NCBI GenBank assembly: GCA_020161795.1
Contig: JAIUOR010000039.1
Location: forward strand, 1-64,000
Length of the DNA stretch: 64,000 nt
Direction: 5' to 3'
DNA from: Actinomycetota bacterium
GTDB lineage: Bacteria > Actinomycetota > Actinomycetes > Propionibacteriales > Propionibacteriaceae
Made by a program: the position numbers and the translations under genes
Part shown: positions 1 to 8,111 of the stretch, piece after piece
How positions within the stretch are numbered: the first letter of the stretch is position 1
Layout: the number at the start of each line of letters is the position of its first letter
The notes under the pieces: generated by a model
Database searches by the model: none
The model's input: the letters and a program-made list of their open reading frames with translations, nothing else
Told to the model about the DNA's origin: nothing

Positions 1-2
1 CG

Positions 3-62
3 GTATGGGTCCTCTGGCTCATCCCCTACATCATCGGCGCCGCCTCCGCTATGGCCGGATGA
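3..62 (+). CDS. 3' end of a membrane protein gene (partial)
   Basis: The first reading frame open at the window edge ends at a TGA at 60-62 and encodes about 19 hydrophobic residues (VWVLWLIPYIIGAASAMAG), as expected of a C-terminal transmembrane segment. The rest lies outside the window, so no function can be given. A 9-bp inverted repeat (98-106 with 140-148) follows and could be its terminator. Confidence 0.3.
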   Translation, partial: VWVLWLIPYIIGAASAMAG

Positions 63-97
63 ATCAGCCGTAGCCGATGCAGGCACGACTCCCGCCA

Positions 98-148
98 CCG
101 AGCGCTGCAAGTTTGCCGCCACTAAACGCTGCCGCCCATAGCGCTCGG
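98..148. repeat. Inverted repeat, possible terminator
   Basis: CCGAGCGCT at 98-106 is repeated in inverted orientation at 140-148, with a 33-nt loop. It lies between the partial upstream gene and the end of the leftward lacI-type gene, so it could terminate either. No T-run follows, and the loop is long. Confidence 0.3.
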
Positions 149-200
149 CCTGGTCCTGTCCGGCAGTCTCGTTCTCGGTGGACGGACGTCTGGTGACACG

Positions 201-1199
201 TCAGGTCGATCGGACGATCAGCTCCGGCTGAAGGACGATGTGCTCTTGGGAGGTTCCTCTTTTCGTGGAGTGCTGGACGACCAGCCGCACTGCGGCGGCG
301 CCGAGCTCCGTGGCGGGCTGGCGGACCGTGGTCAACGGGGTGGCGATCTGTGAGGCCATCACGATGTCGTCGTATCCGATCAGCATGATGTCGGAGGGCA
401 CACCGATGCCTGCCGCGGTCAGGGCCTGCATCAGCCCTATGGCTACCAGATCGTTGGCGGCAAACAACCCATCGGGTCGCTCGTCCGCGGGCAGCGCGAG
501 GATCTGCTGAGCGGCCAGGGCGCCACCGGGAATCGACAGCGTGTCAGTGGGAAACAGGCTCGGACGGGAACGCGGCAGGCCTTCCCGGACAGCCTGCTGG
601 AAACCCTCGATGCGGTCGGCAGTGTGTTCATGAGCGGGATCGCCGACAAACGCCGGCCGACGGGCGCCGCGGGCCACGAGATGCTGGCCCGCGAGACCGC
701 CGCCAATGATGTGATCCACGGCGACCGACGGAACCGGCGGCACGAGTCGGGTGGCGTGCGGCGGGTCGAGAAGAACCGCGGTGATGCCTCGCCGAGCGAG
801 GCGGCGCACGATCTCGGAGACGTCACCCGTGGGGAACACGATGACGCCCTGGGTCATCTGCGCCTCATAGAACTCGATGTGGCGACGTTCCCGCTCAGCA
901 CTGCGTCGGCTGTTGCTGAATTGGACCGACCAGCCGCTGGCCTCAGCCTCGTCTTCGATTCCCACCGACACCTCGTCGAAGAACGGACCCCACGCGTCGA
1001 CTAGGACCACGCCGATGTTCTCGTTGTGCCCCCGTCGGAGCCGGCGGGCGGTCTCGTTGGGTGTGTAGCCGAGTTGCTCGACGGCTTTCCCGATCCGACG
1101 GCCCATGTCTTCTGAGACCAGGTCGGGGCGGTTGAAGTAGTTGGAGACCTGCGACCGGGAGACCCCAGCAAGCCGGGCGACGTCGAGCGAGCTGACCAT
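201..1199 (-). CDS. LacI-family transcriptional regulator
   Basis: This 332-residue protein has a LacI helix-turn-helix at its N-terminus (SSLDVARLAGVSRSQVSNYF) and hinge helix (NETARRLRRG), then a periplasmic-binding-protein-like effector domain with the usual IGYDD and TTVRQP motifs near the C-terminus. It most likely represses the divergent sugar-uptake operon: three copies of a LacI-type palindrome centred on CACGTG lie between the two start regions. The ATG at 1199 is preferred, with AGG six bases upstream; a TTG at 1214 would add five residues. The effector is probably the imported sugar or a derivative of it. Family is clear, ligand unknown. Confidence 0.93.
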   Translation of the reverse strand: MVSSLDVARLAGVSRSQVSNYFNRPDLVSEDMGRRIGKAVEQLGYTPNETARRLRRGHNENIGVVLVDAWGPFFDEVSVGIEDEAEASGWSVQFSNSRRSAERERRHIEFYEAQMTQGVIVFPTGDVSEIVRRLARRGITAVLLDPPHATRLVPPVPSVAVDHIIGGGLAGQHLVARGARRPAFVGDPAHEHTADRIEGFQQAVREGLPRSRPSLFPTDTLSIPGGALAAQQILALPADERPDGLFAANDLVAIGLMQALTAAGIGVPSDIMLIGYDDIVMASQIATPLTTVRQPATELGAAAVRLVVQHSTKRGTSQEHIVLQPELIVRST

Positions 1200-1333
1200 C
1201 GCGCGCCTACCCAAGTTCCTGTTCGCGCCGCGTGAGAGCCACCACGTAGCAAGCGAGCTGGCTGAGTCCCGAACGGAGCACCCGGCAACAGTCCGTCGAC
1301 CAGCGACTGAGGGCTGTGTTGACCACGGTCGAT

Positions 1334-1349
1334 TTTAACACGTGCCAAG
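1334..1349. promoter_or_regulatory. LacI-type operator 1
   Basis: Imperfect palindrome TTAACACGTGCCAAGT around a CACGTG core at 1339-1344. Its right half is identical to the perfect operator at 1411-1426. It is the operator closest to the lacI gene and could serve autoregulation. Confidence 0.7.
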
Positions 1350-1365
1350 TAGATTCTTCCGATCA

Positions 1366-1381
1366 CTTGACACGTGCCGAG
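1366..1381. promoter_or_regulatory. LacI-type operator 2, overlapping the -35 box
   Basis: CTTGACACGTGCCGAG has the same CACGTG-centred palindrome as the other two operators. It contains TTGACA (1367-1372), the proposed -35 hexamer of the sugar operon, so repressor binding here would block RNA polymerase directly. Confidence 0.75.
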
Positions 1382-1395
1382 ACTATCTTTATGGT
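1367..1395 (+). promoter_or_regulatory. Promoter of the sugar-uptake operon
   Basis: TTGACA at 1367-1372 and TATGGT at 1390-1395 are separated by 17 bp, a good sigma-70-type promoter for the genes starting at 1481. It is bracketed by operators 2 and 3. Start site not mapped. Confidence 0.6.
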
Positions 1396-1407
1396 ACCTA
1401 TTGTAAT

Positions 1408-1429
1408 GAACTTGGCACGTGCCAAGTTC
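1408..1429. promoter_or_regulatory. LacI-type operator 3 (perfect palindrome)
   Basis: A perfect 22-bp palindrome with core CTTGGCACGTGCCAAG at 1411-1426, just downstream of the -10 box. Centres of the three operators are 32 and 45 bp apart. Together they suggest cooperative repression or a local loop. Confidence 0.85.
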
Positions 1430-1480
1430 GAGCCTCGCCACCGGGGCGAGTGTTCACCGTCGAACAAAGGAGCTCAAGGA

Positions 1481-2515
1481 ATGCGTTCCAAGCTGAGACT
1501 GACCGCGGCAGTCACTGTCGCGCTGGCCGTCGCCGCGACCGGCGCCGCCTGCACGAAGAAGAACGACACCACTGCGGCCGGCGGGGGCGACGCCGCCGGA
1601 GGCACCGCCAAGGTGGCGTTCGTGCCCAAGCTGCAGGGCATCCCCTACTTCGAGGCGATGAATGACGGAGGGAAGGAAGCGGCCGGCGAGCTTGGTGTGG
1701 ACTGGCTGTACCAGGGACCCACCAGCGCCGACGCCGCCGCCCAGGCCGACATCGTCAACAGCTTCATCCAGCAGAAGGTGGATGCGCTGTTCATCGCCCC
1801 CAACGATCCGGACTCGATGGCGCCGCTGATCAAGCAGGGCATCGACGCCGGGGTGAAGGTCGGCACCTCCGACACCGACGCCCCGAACTCCGCCCGCGAA
1901 CTGATGGTGCTGATGGCCTCGGCGGAAGGCATCGGCAAGGCCAACACCGAAGCATTGATGAAGGCGATGGGTGGCAAGGGCGAGTACGCCATCGTCTCCT
2001 GCGGCGAGACCGCCTCGCAGTTGAACCAGTGGATCGACGAGATCAAGAAGTACCAGACCGCCAACTACCCCGACGCGAAGCTGGTCGACACCGTCTACGC
2101 CGGCGAAGACGTCGCGAAGGCCACCCAGATGGCCACCGATCTGATGAACGCCCACCCCAACCTCAAGGGGTTCGTCGGAGTCTGCTCGACCGCCGGACCC
2201 GGTGTGGCGCAGGCCGTCGAGAACGCCGGCAAGATCGGCAAGGTCTTCACCGTCGGCATGGGCACCCCCAACGACATGAAGAAGTACCTGCAGAGCGGGT
2301 CCGCGTCGGCCGGGGTGCTCTGGGACGCCAAGGCACTCGGCTGCCTGACCGCCTGGGCCGGGCTGCAGCTCGCCCAGGACAAGCAGTTCCAGGCCAGCCA
2401 GCCGGTCGAGGCGTGCGGCTTGGACAAGGTCACCTACGACAGCTCCACCAAGGTGCTGCTCATGGGTGATCCGCTGACCTTCACCAAGGACACCGTCGGC
2501 AACTACAACTTCTGA
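1481..2515 (+). CDS. Sugar ABC transporter substrate-binding lipoprotein (RhaS/LsrB-like)
   Basis: A 344-residue secreted protein with a basic N-terminus, hydrophobic stretch and lipobox (GAAC, Cys24), so it is probably anchored to the outer face of the membrane. The mature part is a type I periplasmic-binding fold (Peripla_BP_4) resembling rhamnose/autoinducer-2 binding proteins (KLQGIPYFEAMNDGGKEAA, FIAPNDPDSMAP, GKGEYAIVS). The ATG at 1481 is chosen because AAAGGAG lies 8 bases upstream; the frame stays open further 5' across the promoter but without a plausible signal. It is the first gene of the operon. Ligand is not evident; the epimerase at the operon end suggests a ketose or rare sugar. 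Confidence 0.9.
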   Translation: MRSKLRLTAAVTVALAVAATGAACTKKNDTTAAGGGDAAGGTAKVAFVPKLQGIPYFEAMNDGGKEAAGELGVDWLYQGPTSADAAAQADIVNSFIQQKVDALFIAPNDPDSMAPLIKQGIDAGVKVGTSDTDAPNSARELMVLMASAEGIGKANTEALMKAMGGKGEYAIVSCGETASQLNQWIDEIKKYQTANYPDAKLVDTVYAGEDVAKATQMATDLMNAHPNLKGFVGVCSTAGPGVAQAVENAGKIGKVFTVGMGTPNDMKKYLQSGSASAGVLWDAKALGCLTAWAGLQLAQDKQFQASQPVEACGLDKVTYDSSTKVLLMGDPLTFTKDTVGNYNF

Positions 2516-2535
2516 TCACCGCGGAGTACACCATC

Positions 2536-4233
2536 ATGAGCACCTCAGCTGGTGACTCCCTCGACGGCGGGGCGGCCGGGACAACCCGGCCCCCCGGTCC
2601 CGTCGACGGACCGATCACCCCACAGCCCACGAATGACGCCGGCGCATCAGGCGCAACGTCGAAGTCCGGCACGCCCCGATTGCAGATGACTGGCATCTCC
2701 AAGCGGTACGGCGCCGTCCGTGCCATCCGGCACGCCGATCTGGAGGTCTATCCCGGACAGGTCCTCGCCCTCGTCGGGGAGAACGGCGCCGGCAAGTCGA
2801 CCCTGATCAAGATCTTGTCCGGTGCCGTGGTCGCCGACACCGGCACCATCACCTACGAGGGCCGGGAGGTGTCGATCAGCTCGACCTCCGACGCCATGGC
2901 TCTCGGCGTGGCCACCGTCTACCAGGAGCCGCAGCTGTTCAGCGAGCTCACCGTCTCGGAGAACATCTTCCTCGGACGGGAGATCCGCAAGGCCGGCCGG
3001 ATCGACTGGTCGGTCCAGAACGCCAAAGTGGTCGAGTTGCTGGCCCTGCTCGACCTGCCGGCCCGCTACGCCACTGCGGTTGTCGGTGACCTCTCCATCG
3101 CCGAGCAGCAGCAAGTCTCCATCGCCAAGGCCCTGGCCGGCGACGCCACTATCTTGATCCTCGACGAGCCGTCGGCCATCTTGACCGACGCCGAGATCGA
3201 GGTGCTGTTCCGGGTCGTGCGGCGGCTGACCACCTCCGGGGTGTCGGTGATCTACATCTCCCATCGGCTCGACGAGCTGTTCCGCATCTCCGACGACGTG
3301 CTGGTGATGCGCGACGGGCGCACCATCGACACGTACCCGATCACGGAACTGTCGGTCCGCAAGGTCGTCGAGCTGATGGTCGGCGGCATCTTGTCCGAGA
3401 CCAAGCACGAGCGACGCATCGACGCCTCGGCGACCCCGCGGCTGGAGCTGGTCGGCCTCGGTCGACACGGGGAGTTCCACGACGTCGACGTGCAGGTCAG
3501 ACCCGGCGAGATCGTCGGCCTGTACGGTCTCGTCGGCTCCGGTGTCGCAGAGATCGCCGACTCCGTCTACGGCATCGACCAGGCCGACACCGGTCACATC
3601 CTGCTCGACGGTCAAGCGGTGCAGCCACGCTCACCGCGCCACGCGCAGCGGCTCGGGATCGGGCTGTTGCCGGCCAACCGCAAGCAGCAGGGGATGTTCT
3701 CCTTCCAGTCGATCATGTTCAACATCTCCGCCGGCCACCTCAGCCTGCTGAGCCACCTCAAGGTGTGGGTCGACCGAGGCAAGGAACGGGCCGTAGCCCA
3801 GGACATGATCCGCCGGCTCGCGGTCAAGACCCCGAGTGAGAACCAGCACATCGGGGCCATGTCGGGTGGCAACGCGCAGAAGGTGGTGCTAGCCCGCCAG
3901 CTGGTCGAGCGGCCACAGGTGCTGGTGCTGGCCGAGCCCACCCAGGGCGTCGACGTCGGCGCCAAGGAGGAGATCCACCGCATCATCGCCGAGCTGGCCG
4001 ATGCCGGCACCGCGGTGCTCGTGGTCACCTCCGACCTGCCCGAGGCCATCCGCATCTCCGACCGGCTCCAGGTGGTCCGCAACGGCACCACCACCGTCGA
4101 GTTCGGACCCGACGCCACCCAGGTCGACGTGCTCGCCGCCGCCGCCGGCGACGTCGACCATCCCCCCTCGCCCGCCCCCACAGCCCCAGACACCCAGTCG
4201 GGCAGCACTGAGCATTCGAAGGAGGTCTCATGA
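2536..4233 (+). CDS. Sugar ABC transporter ATPase with two nucleotide-binding domains (RbsA/MglA type)
   Basis: A 565-residue cytoplasmic ATPase with two ABC domains. The first has a full Walker A (GENGAGKST) and Walker B (ILILDEPSA), with a divergent signature (LSIAEQQQ). The second has the degenerate P-loop typical of the RbsA/MglA family (GLVGSGVAEI) with an intact signature (MSGGNAQK) and AEPTQGVDVG. About 45 residues of Pro/Ala/Thr-rich leader precede the first domain, longer than usual. It would power both permeases downstream. It starts 20 bp after the binding-protein gene and overlaps the next gene by 4 bp. Confidence 0.94.
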   Translation: MSTSAGDSLDGGAAGTTRPPGPVDGPITPQPTNDAGASGATSKSGTPRLQMTGISKRYGAVRAIRHADLEVYPGQVLALVGENGAGKSTLIKILSGAVVADTGTITYEGREVSISSTSDAMALGVATVYQEPQLFSELTVSENIFLGREIRKAGRIDWSVQNAKVVELLALLDLPARYATAVVGDLSIAEQQQVSIAKALAGDATILILDEPSAILTDAEIEVLFRVVRRLTTSGVSVIYISHRLDELFRISDDVLVMRDGRTIDTYPITELSVRKVVELMVGGILSETKHERRIDASATPRLELVGLGRHGEFHDVDVQVRPGEIVGLYGLVGSGVAEIADSVYGIDQADTGHILLDGQAVQPRSPRHAQRLGIGLLPANRKQQGMFSFQSIMFNISAGHLSLLSHLKVWVDRGKERAVAQDMIRRLAVKTPSENQHIGAMSGGNAQKVVLARQLVERPQVLVLAEPTQGVDVGAKEEIHRIIAELADAGTAVLVVTSDLPEAIRISDRLQVVRNGTTTVEFGPDATQVDVLAAAAGDVDHPPSPAPTAPDTQSGSTEHSKEVS

Positions 4234-5243
4234 GCACCGCCACCGTCCACGACCAGCCGCCCACCAGCACCAAGCGGCAACGCATCCTGGCCCCGCCCGT
4301 GACCGGGCAGGAGATCGTCCTCCTCGGGGTGATCGCCGTGCTGTGGCTGGTGCTCGGGTTCACCACCCCGGCCTTCATGTCGGCCGGATCGATCCAGCCG
4401 CTGCTGGGGGCGGTCGCACCGATCGCGCTGATCGGGATCGGCATGACCGTGGTGATCATCACCGGCGGGATCGACGTCTCCGTCGGCGCCTCCATCGCGG
4501 TCTGCTCGGTGATCATCGCCAAGCTCGTTCTCGTCCAGGCCGGCCTGGGACTACCCGTCGCGGTGATCACCGGCATCGTCGTCGGTGGACTACTCGGCCT
4601 GCTGAACGGGGCCCTGATCGCCTACGGCCGGGTGCACGCCATCATCATCACCTTCGGCACCGCGAACCTGTTCCTCTGGCTCAGCCTAAAGCTGTTCAAC
4701 TCCAGCACCGTCAACAACATCCCCGACACTCTCGCCGCCCTGGGCAACGGGTCCGCCGGCCGCACCGCCGGGGTGCCCAACTCGTTCCTGATCACCGTGG
4801 TCCTGGTCGCCCTCGCCTGGGTGTACCTGCGCCACACCGCAGGCGGACGCCACTTCTACGCCATCGGCGGCGACCAGCTCGCCGCCCAACTGGCCGGAGT
4901 GAAGGTCCGCCAGCGGATCCTGATCGCCTACCTGCTGACCGGCCTGCTGGTGGGATTGGCCTCCTGCATCGTCGTCGCCCAGGGATCCAACCTGGGACAG
5001 AACGTCGGAACCGGCAAGGAACTGGCCGTCATCGCCGCCGTCGTCATCGGCGGCACCTCCATCACCGGCGGCCGCGGATCGGTGCTCGGCACCGTCCTCG
5101 GTGCCCTGCTGGTGCAGACCGTCGCCTCCGGGGTCACCCAGCTCGGCTGGCGATCAGAACTGTCCGACCTCTTCGTCGGTGTCGCGATCATCATCGCCGT
5201 CGGCGCCGACCTCATCCGCGAGCGTGCAAGGAGGAAACGATGA
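4230..5243 (+). CDS. Sugar ABC transporter permease 1
   Basis: A 337-residue integral membrane protein of the BPD_transp_2 (RbsC/RhaP) family with about eight or more hydrophobic segments and the family motif TGGIDVSVGA in the loop that contacts the ATPase. Its start overlaps the end of the ATPase gene in ATGA and is preceded by GAAGGAGG, so translation is probably coupled. It should pair with the second permease to form a heterodimeric channel. Confidence 0.92.
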   Translation: MSTATVHDQPPTSTKRQRILAPPVTGQEIVLLGVIAVLWLVLGFTTPAFMSAGSIQPLLGAVAPIALIGIGMTVVIITGGIDVSVGASIAVCSVIIAKLVLVQAGLGLPVAVITGIVVGGLLGLLNGALIAYGRVHAIIITFGTANLFLWLSLKLFNSSTVNNIPDTLAALGNGSAGRTAGVPNSFLITVVLVALAWVYLRHTAGGRHFYAIGGDQLAAQLAGVKVRQRILIAYLLTGLLVGLASCIVVAQGSNLGQNVGTGKELAVIAAVVIGGTSITGGRGSVLGTVLGALLVQTVASGVTQLGWRSELSDLFVGVAIIIAVGADLIRERARRKR

Positions 5244-6352
5244 GCGTTCCCACCACAGCCGAACCCGACAGCGGCCAAGCCAACCCGAGGCCCCCGGCCG
5301 CAACCGCGACCGAGTCTGTCCCGGCCCGGATCATCCGAGCCCTACTGACCCAGCGTATCGTGCTGCTCGCTGTCTTGATCGTGCTCGTCGTCGCCTACTT
5401 CTCGATCCTCGGCGCCGGTGGCTACCTGACCGCCAGCTATGACTTCGACTACCTGTCAGCCGCACTGATCAACGCAGTCCCGCTAGCCATGCTGGGCTTC
5501 GCGCAGCTGATCGTGATCTTGTCCGGACGCGGCGGCATCGACTTGTCTGTCGGCGCCATCGTGTCCCTGGCCGGCATGATCTTCGGCTTCGCCTACGGAC
5601 AGTGGGGGTGGCCACTATGGACGGCGATCCTGCTCACCGCCGCCGTCGGCACCGTCCTCGGACTGCTCAACGGGCTGCTGGTCGCATATATCGGCTTCCC
5701 CGCCCTCATCGCCACCCTGGCCACCTACTACGCCTACAAGTCGTTGGCCGTCGTGGTGAACAACCAGCGCCCAATCAGCACGAAACCGATCCAGGACCTG
5801 TACGAGTCGACCGCCCAATCGGTGTCACTGCCGCTCATCGGGGACTACATCCCCGACGTGCCCAAGGGCATCTTCTTGTTCCTGCTGCCGACCGTGATCG
5901 TGGTCTGGCTGCTGCTGGCCCGCACCACCTACGGCCGCCGGGTCTACGCCATCGGCACCAACGACGTCGCTGCCCGCTGGTCCGCCATCGACGTCCGCGC
6001 CACCCGCGCCGGGGCCTACGCCCTGAGCGGACTGATCTCCGGTCTCGTCGCGGTCGTCACGGTGGGCCAGTTCGCCTCCGCCCGACCCGATGCCGGCGTG
6101 TCCGGCAACGGGATGGCGCTGCCCGCCATCACCATCGCCGTCCTCGGCGGTGTCGCCATCACCGGCGGCATCGGGCGCGTGTCCGGCATCGTGCTGGCCA
6201 CCGTGCTGATCGTGTGGACCAACGCCGGCATCCGACTCGCCTTCGAAGGCAACGCCGGCCCGCAGTACCAGCTGCTTGCGCTCGGTCTGCTGCTGGTCTT
6301 CTCCGCGCTACTCAACGGCTTCGCGCTGCGCCGCTACGGCGGCGTGAGCTGA
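5240..6352 (+). CDS. Sugar ABC transporter permease 2
   Basis: A 370-residue permease of the same family (SGRGGIDLSVGAIVSLAGM). The true start is the ATG at 5240, overlapping the previous stop in ATGA and preceded by AAGGAGG. An N-terminal hydrophilic tail of about 40 residues comes before the first membrane segment. Two non-identical permeases plus one double ATPase is the usual architecture of rhamnose and AI-2 importers. Confidence 0.92.
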   Translation: MSVPTTAEPDSGQANPRPPAATATESVPARIIRALLTQRIVLLAVLIVLVVAYFSILGAGGYLTASYDFDYLSAALINAVPLAMLGFAQLIVILSGRGGIDLSVGAIVSLAGMIFGFAYGQWGWPLWTAILLTAAVGTVLGLLNGLLVAYIGFPALIATLATYYAYKSLAVVVNNQRPISTKPIQDLYESTAQSVSLPLIGDYIPDVPKGIFLFLLPTVIVVWLLLARTTYGRRVYAIGTNDVAARWSAIDVRATRAGAYALSGLISGLVAVVTVGQFASARPDAGVSGNGMALPAITIAVLGGVAITGGIGRVSGIVLATVLIVWTNAGIRLAFEGNAGPQYQLLALGLLLVFSALLNGFALRRYGGVS

Positions 6353-6439
6353 CAGGGCCTGCCACACCTACGCAGACCCGCTGCCCGACCCGCACCCCCT
6401 TCCAATCCTTGAAACTCAACGCCCAGAAAGCGCTTCAAC

Positions 6440-7315
6440 ATGCCCTCACTCATCGGCTGCCATGCCCTGGTCTTCACCGGCGACTTCGACGCCGCCGGTA
6501 TCGAATCCTCAGCCCGTCGCGCCCGCCAGGCCGGGTTCGACCTGATCGAATACCCCCTGATGGACCCGTTCACCTTCGATGCCGCAGCCGCCCGCAAAGC
6601 GGTCGAAGCTGTAGGGCTGAAGGCCACCGCCAGCCTCGGTCTGCCCGCCGAAGCCGACGTCAGCAGCGACGACCCCGACATCGTCGACGCCGGCCGGCGG
6701 CTCCTCGACGCCGCCCTCGAACGCACCGCCGAGATGGGCGGACTCCAGATGGTCGGCGTGCTGTACGGGTCGATGCGCAAACACATGGCCCCCGCCACCT
6801 CCAGCGGCATCGCCAACAGCGTCGCTGCGGTCGCCACGCTCGCCGACAAAGCTGACACGCTCGGCATCAAGCTGTCGCTGGAGGTCGTCAACCGCTACGA
6901 GTCCAACATCATCAACACCGGCCGCCAAGCTCTGCGCTACCTCGCCGACATGGGCCGGTCGCAGGTCTCGGTCCACCTCGACACTTACCACATGAACATC
7001 GAGGAGTCCGACCTCTTCCAGCCCATCCTGGACACTGGCGAGGACCTCGGCTACTTCCACATCGGCGAAAGCCACCGCGGCTACCTCGGCACCGGCTCCG
7101 TCGACTTCGCCAGCACCTTCCGCGCTCTCGACCGCATCGACTACGACGGGCCCATCGTGTTCGAGTCCTTCTCCTCCGCCGTAGTCTCCGCCACCCTCAG
7201 CAACACCCTTGGCATCTGGCGCAACCTGTGGGAAGACGGGGACCACCTCGCTGCCCACGCCAACCGGTACATCCGCGACCAGATCACCGCCGTCCGCACC
7301 ATCGCGCTCCACTAG
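6440..7315 (+). CDS. Sugar epimerase, D-tagatose/D-allulose 3-epimerase family
   Basis: A 291-residue TIM-barrel enzyme of the xylose-isomerase-like superfamily. Four candidate metal ligands are visible: Glu148 (LEVVNRYE), Asp181 (HLDTYHMN), His207 (HIGESHRG) and Glu242 (FESFSS). Their spacing of 33, 26 and 35 residues matches that recalled for D-tagatose 3-epimerase (Glu152, Asp185, His211, Glu246), so the enzyme probably epimerises a ketohexose or related ketose at C3 with a divalent metal. It is the last gene of the uptake operon, 87 bp after the second permease, and would act on the imported sugar. The exact substrate cannot be told. Confidence 0.88.
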   Translation: MPSLIGCHALVFTGDFDAAGIESSARRARQAGFDLIEYPLMDPFTFDAAAARKAVEAVGLKATASLGLPAEADVSSDDPDIVDAGRRLLDAALERTAEMGGLQMVGVLYGSMRKHMAPATSSGIANSVAAVATLADKADTLGIKLSLEVVNRYESNIINTGRQALRYLADMGRSQVSVHLDTYHMNIEESDLFQPILDTGEDLGYFHIGESHRGYLGTGSVDFASTFRALDRIDYDGPIVFESFSSAVVSATLSNTLGIWRNLWEDGDHLAAHANRYIRDQITAVRTIALH

Positions 7316-7625
7316 AAGGCTCACCGCCAGTTGATCGCCTGCGGCATCACCACGTGGCCCGGCCGGAGTCAGCCGCCCCGGCCGGACCACTGGGCGCCCG
7401 GTTCACGGTCCCTCTTTGTGGGACCAAGTGGTGACAGGTCCACGACCGAACTCGGTGACAACTTCGCGGATCTTCATAGTGATCCTGGCCGTGCACCTCG
7501 TTCTCGGTGGACGGTCCGTTTGCGACGATGCAGGCGCCCCGGAACGACAGCTTTGCCGCTGGGGTCCGCATCCCGAACGTCGTGGGCCGTCGACAGGGAT
7601 CGCTACTTGCGCCAGCCTGGCACCT
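7316..7625. other. Gene-free stretch with remnant coding on the minus strand
   Basis: No intact gene is supported here. CTCGTTCTCGGTGGACGG at 7497-7514 is an exact copy of 168-185. On the minus strand both places read PSTENE..GQD..E, so they look like fragments of related sequence on either side of the sugar operon. Confidence 0.45.
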
Positions 7626-7940
7626 ATGTGGAACGCGTACCACGACGGCGACCCCAGCCGTCCGGTCGAGCCGAACGAGAATGCGGCCCCCGGCCTGGCG
7701 CCGCCGCCTCCGGCCGGCCTCGATCCCGTCAATCTGATGGTCGACGGAGAGCATTTCGTCGTCACCCGCCGACCCGGCTCACCCGGCACGTATGACTTCG
7801 ACTGGACCTCTCATCCTGAGTCTTACGGTTTCACCGTCGGAGCGAACTCGGAGTGGAGGCCCGACCTGACAGAGATGACGGAGGAGATTCGTAGTTTCCT
7901 GTCCCAGGTCGACAAGGAGACCGGCTACCTTCGCGACTGA
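7626..7940 (+). CDS. Small hypothetical protein
   Basis: A 104-residue soluble protein beginning MWNAYHDGDPSRP, with a proline-rich stretch at about 25-40 and a compact C-terminal part (FVVTRRPGSPGTYDFDW, then FLSQVDKETGYL). It resembles short uncharacterised actinobacterial proteins ending in D.ETGYL. The ATG at 7626 is chosen because the upstream part of the open frame is remnant sequence; no clear ribosome-binding site is seen. Function unknown. Confidence 0.55.
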   Translation: MWNAYHDGDPSRPVEPNENAAPGLAPPPPAGLDPVNLMVDGEHFVVTRRPGSPGTYDFDWTSHPESYGFTVGANSEWRPDLTEMTEEIRSFLSQVDKETGYLRD

Positions 7941-8111
7941 TCACCCAGGGGTGGTTCAGCGCGGAATGTGAGACGGTGGCGCCCGCCCAGAGCCCTCTGC
8001 GGGCCGCCCGATGGAGGGTCGCTCACGGTGCATGCCTGAGGAACCTGCGGGCGTGAGCCGCGGCGGCTCGGCCCTCGTGTTGCGTAGGAGCAACGTTTCG
8101 GTGGGCGCCGT

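Noticed and set aside
4001..6352. 783-residue open frame running into the second permease
   Set aside because: Its first ~410 residues are Arg/Pro-rich translation in a shifted frame across the ATPase end and permease 1. Only the part from 5240 is a real gene.
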